Shown: positions 62,101-64,000 of the stretch, piece by piece
How positions within the stretch are numbered: position 1 is the stretch's first letter
Layout of the letters: each line of letters opens with the position of its first letter
DNA from: Leptolinea sp. HRD-7
GTDB taxonomy: Bacteria; Chloroflexota; Anaerolineae; Anaerolineales; Anaerolineaceae
Length of the DNA: 64,000 nucleotides
NCBI GenBank assembly: GCA_024363285.1
Contig: AP024710.1
Span: 496,001 to 560,000 of the forward strand
Reading direction: 5' to 3'
Translations under genes and position numbers: made by a program
The notes under the pieces: generated by a model
Databases searched by the model: none
The model's input: only the letters and a program-made list of their open reading frames with translations
What the model was told of the DNA's origin: nothing

Positions 62101-63527
62101 GGGTTATCGGGGTTTTTAGCCTTTTTGTCCCCTCTCCACGGATGCTCAATGAAATTGAACAGAGATTAATGGGAGTTATCCTTCAACTGGCCGGGAATGC
62201 CATACTCCGTTCGCGATTGACAGAAAAAATAAGACGTACCAACCTTAACCTGCAGGAAGAGATCAATCAACGAACTTCCTTCCAGGAATTGCTGGCAGCA
62301 GAAAAAGAACTCCTTTCCACCACTCTTATGAGTCTGGCAGAAGGGGTAATCATTACTGATAATCAAGATAAGATCATTCTGTTCAACCGTTCTGCCGGAT
62401 TAATTACGGGGTATGAGTCACAAGAAGCCATCAACAAACCCGTGCAAGCGATATTCCGGCTATTGGATTCAACCACACATCAACCTGTAGAAGACCTGAT
62501 CGTAAGTCTGGAAAAATACTCTCAATTACAGGCTCAAGAACCCGGTTATAAATCACCCATGTTGATTCAGAAATCTGGTAACCGGATACTTGTATCTGGC
62601 AGTATTTCAAAATTAAATACACCCGAAAAAACTTCCATGGGGCATGTAATCGTATTCCAGGATGTGACTGAAAAGATGAAAGCGGAAGCCCAAACGGCGC
62701 TTTCGCAAAAAATGGAAGCCATAGGGCAGATGGCTGCCGGAATCGCGCATGAGATCAACACTCCGATCCAGTACGTGGGTGACAATTTGCGTTTTCTTCA
62801 AAAAACGATCACCCGATTTGAAGAGGTTTTGAATGCCTACGAGAACGTTGTGCCGGCCGATGGCGGGTTAATTAAAAAAGAAGAATTGGATCAATTACAA
62901 GATATAAAGAATCGCACCCGCATCGCTCATTACCTTGGAGAAAGCACAGTAGCGGTAAACGAATCTCTTGAAGGAGTAGAACGAGTACGCAAGATCGTGA
63001 TGGCCATGCGTGAATTTTCGCACCCTTCAGAAAGAGAGAAAAAGCTGGCAGATATCAATCACGGCATCGAAACAACTATCGCCATATCACGAAACGAATG
63101 GAAATATTCCGCTGAACTTGAAACCAACCTGGATCCGCAGTTGCCTTCCGTTTACTGTCAGATTGATGAAATCAATCAGGTAATCCTCAATATGATCATT
63201 AACGCGGTTCAGGCCATTCAGGAAAAATACCCACCCGAAACAGGACAAAAAGGAAAAATCACGATCAGCACATATACAAAAGAGAGCCACGTCTATATCA
63301 AAATTCAAGACACCGGTATCGGCATCCCGGAAGAAATCAGGCAGAGAATATTTGATCCGTTCTTTACGACGAAAGGTGTGGGCAAAGGGACAGGACAGGG
63401 ACTTTCATTAGCCCACCAGATCATTGTCCAAAAACACAAAGGAAGAATTTACGTGGATTCTATGGCAGGCGAGGGTACAACTTTTACAATCGAATTACCG
63501 ATGGAAGTTCCAGAAAAAGAAACCTAA
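59106..63527 (+). CDS. Multi-PAS/GAF sensor histidine kinase
   Basis: 1473 residues, no membrane segment, so probably cytoplasmic. Order: PAS (about 40-170), PAS (175-295), GAF (305-460), PAS (485-610), PAS (615-745), PAS (750-870), GAF (880-1035), PAS (1060-1190), then kinase core. PAC ends are visible as SRDITERK, LQDITHRK, TRDITDRK and SHNITKRK. The H box is GIAHEINTPIQYV (His1215), the N box VILNMIINAVQAIQEK, and the G boxes IQDTGIGIPEEIRQRIFDPF and GVGKGTGQGLSLAHQIIVQK. It autophosphorylates and passes phosphate to a response regulator, very likely the HDOD protein whose ATG overlaps its stop. Six PAS and two GAF domains suggest integration of redox or small-ligand signals. Confidence 0.93.
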   Translation: MKDPYLPEVDPLKTTSSTDASGSMKSNGGEGIFPDVSDHLGDVEQIKNLQNLISFGIITINNSGTVTQANLAAAQILGSTLNNIRGKPFIHPGVRFFSEDGIEIPPDENPATITQKQGKIVQNKIIGFLKIDKGRFRWLLINTFPADNPVNRVPDQTVITLTDITPIKTIVETFGRYETFLNLAMEASDLGIWKHSFDSQTIYLDNTTRRHIGLNNEKINISRILTHIHPEDKNRVIDEVLSLIHAGDSSPVSTEFRVIQPDGSIRWLHVNAIVQYHQTENGFIPFTTVGTSRDITERKLADEALQRKTRAFYLLSSCDQALVKIHDEKELLKEICRICVEIGNYRMAWVVYVDSIDKNTITPVVQYGFDDGFLKSGDYSWNHRVFHNEPTVSAIRTGEVCIAQNIQRNLRLHNKRNEAKKRGYYDSIAVPIIIDEQVIGAITLCTQNADTLQQEEVELIKNLVNDLSFSIKAIRARSRQIQLEADLKKSESRNRLAQQSAQIGIWEWDIKSDTLFWSDETYRVFQKKKGEFLPTNEAIIKCILPEDRQRVIDEIQKALSKGGRFDIEYRIFNQNGEILWINIKGNVNCNERKEPISAIGTLQDITHRKQVEEEINQANLKYKLISENSNDVIWVMDVKSETFTFISPSVKKLRGYSVEEMMKQKMSDVLTPESYLRAKTLLINSIPDYIEGKTSTSFVLELDQTRKDGSTVSTEVTVSQVYDDSGNLQVIGITRDITDRKRSEAILREERNLFQVLMDNIPDAIYFKDLQSRFIRINKAETAIFGLKDATQAVGKTDFDFFTEEHARPAFEAEQQIIQNGQPMIDFEEKETFPDGHTRWISTSKMPYRNSSGEIIGTFGISHNITKRKEMELALKQRILEMETVYHLSNYLRSAESVQELLIKLLTETLKTIGCEDGSIFLYEPEMNKLVLYTSAGWFQQLAGLTLDPDEGINGHVFTKKQPYFTQNMREDKRLAKRVRRYIPAGQSGAFFPIECQEGVIGVFSLFVPSPRMLNEIEQRLMGVILQLAGNAILRSRLTEKIRRTNLNLQEEINQRTSFQELLAAEKELLSTTLMSLAEGVIITDNQDKIILFNRSAGLITGYESQEAINKPVQAIFRLLDSTTHQPVEDLIVSLEKYSQLQAQEPGYKSPMLIQKSGNRILVSGSISKLNTPEKTSMGHVIVFQDVTEKMKAEAQTALSQKMEAIGQMAAGIAHEINTPIQYVGDNLRFLQKTITRFEEVLNAYENVVPADGGLIKKEELDQLQDIKNRTRIAHYLGESTVAVNESLEGVERVRKIVMAMREFSHPSEREKKLADINHGIETTIAISRNEWKYSAELETNLDPQLPSVYCQIDEINQVILNMIINAVQAIQEKYPPETGQKGKITISTYTKESHVYIKIQDTGIGIPEEIRQRIFDPFFTTKGVGKGTGQGLSLAHQIIVQKHKGRIYVDSMAGEGTTFTIELPMEVPEKET

Positions 63528-64000
63528 TGGAAAACCATATTCATTCCATTCTATTTGTTGACGATGACCCCATGGTGCTTCAGGGGTTGAAGCGATCTCT
63601 GGATGAGTACTCCGATCACTGGAAGGCCGATTTTGCTGCCAGCGGTAAGGATGCGTTACAAAAACTTTCAGAAAAACATTATGATGCCATAGTCACAGAT
63701 ATGCATATGCCTGTGATGGATGGGATTCAATTACTGGATCTTGTCAGCAAAACATCACCAGGGGTGATGCGATTTGTCCTTTCTGGACATGTTACAGATT
63801 TGCAGGTAATGCGCGCCACAACCATTGCCCACCAGATGATCGCGAAACCATCGGATATTGACCACATATTCACTATCGTTGAACGGGCATGCCGTCTGCG
63901 GGATACATTGACCGACCCTAAATTGCAAGAATTGGTTACAGAAATAAAACATTTACCCAGCGTTCCAGCTTTATACAATCAACTGATTAAAGAGCTGGAT
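63527..64000 (+). CDS. Response regulator with HDOD domain (partial)
   Basis: At least 158 residues; the window cuts it. The ATG overlaps the kinase stop (TAATG). The receiver has the acidic pocket ILFVDDDPMVLQGLKRSLDE, the phospho-acceptor Asp in IVTDMHMPVMDGIQLL, and the Lys in IAKPSDIDHI. After a linker, VTEIKHLPSVPALYNQLIKE is the typical beginning of an HDOD domain. It is the probable partner of the preceding kinase; HDOD proteins often act in signalling through cyclic-di-GMP or protein interaction. Confidence 0.88.
   Translation, partial: MENHIHSILFVDDDPMVLQGLKRSLDEYSDHWKADFAASGKDALQKLSEKHYDAIVTDMHMPVMDGIQLLDLVSKTSPGVMRFVLSGHVTDLQVMRATTIAHQMIAKPSDIDHIFTIVERACRLRDTLTDPKLQELVTEIKHLPSVPALYNQLIKELD

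Noticed and set aside
1..64000. Genome-wide recoding of TGA because three genes have an in-frame TGA
   Set aside because: TGA clearly ends many intact genes here (for example the P2-type ATPase at 40973 and GH4 at 50989), so it is a normal stop.

Overview
The window looks like a chromosomal segment of a Chloroflexota bacterium, most likely an Anaerolineae-type anaerobe. That placement is an inference from gene style and content, since no rRNA or other phylogenetic marker is present. It falls into two parts that meet near 35.4 kb.

Positions 1 to about 35.4 kb read as the right-hand part of an integrative or plasmid-like mobile element. In order it holds: a cupredoxin-like protein and a broken HD-GYP/GGDEF gene; a long minus-strand operon (13.0 to 2.6 kb) for a secretion or conjugation machine that mixes Tad-pilus-type parts (CpaF-, CpaE/TadZ- and CpaB-like) with type IV secretion-type parts (VirB4-like ATPase, VirB8-like protein, polytopic membrane protein); a ribbon-helix-helix regulator behind its own palindromic operator; a metal-resistance block with two P1B ATPases and two ArsR/SmtB repressors; two methyltransferase-like genes and a stop-interrupted hydrolase; a three-gene ubiquitin-like operon (multiubiquitin, ThiF/E1-like, DUF6527-like); a sigma-like/ImmA-IrrE regulatory trio transcribed away from it; an Abi_2 (AbiF/AbiD-type) HEPN gene with a small hairpin RNA in front; and a replication/partition block (PD-(D/E)XK-like, SSB-like, an initiator with a DnaA-type N-terminus, an iteron-like array, ParA and a partner). 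The element appears to end in a 3' half of a tRNA-Met(CAT) gene, the usual scar of tRNA-targeted integration, followed by a 116-bp tandem repeat whose units each start with the tRNA 3' end.

From about 35.7 kb onward the content is ordinary chromosome. There is an RHS-repeat remnant, a DedA gene behind a probable manganese (yybP-ykoY) riboswitch, a CPBP protease, a GltD-like remnant, a P2-type cation ATPase, a site-2 protease with CBS domains, an XRE/MmyB regulator, a VOC protein, DegV, and an unusual secreted TolB-propeller/sugar-binding fusion. Next comes a LacI-controlled sugar cluster (SIS isomerase divergent from LacI, GH4, BadF-type kinase, ChbG) that resembles a PTS-independent version of the chitobiose pathway, with gluconokinase nearby. 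Lipoate ligase, xylose isomerase and a PfkB sugar kinase follow.

At 56.6 kb a peroxiredoxin-like gene has an in-frame TGA exactly where the first cysteine of a CxxC site is expected, with a possible SECIS hairpin just after it. This is a likely selenoprotein, in an operon with a DUF4345 protein and a second DegV. The window ends with a 1473-residue PAS/GAF histidine kinase overlapping a truncated response regulator-HDOD gene.

The strongest leads are the UxxC selenoprotein, the ubiquitin-like operon with its divergent regulators, the hybrid Tad/T4SS operon, the Abi gene with its hairpin RNA, and the tRNA-scar repeat array.
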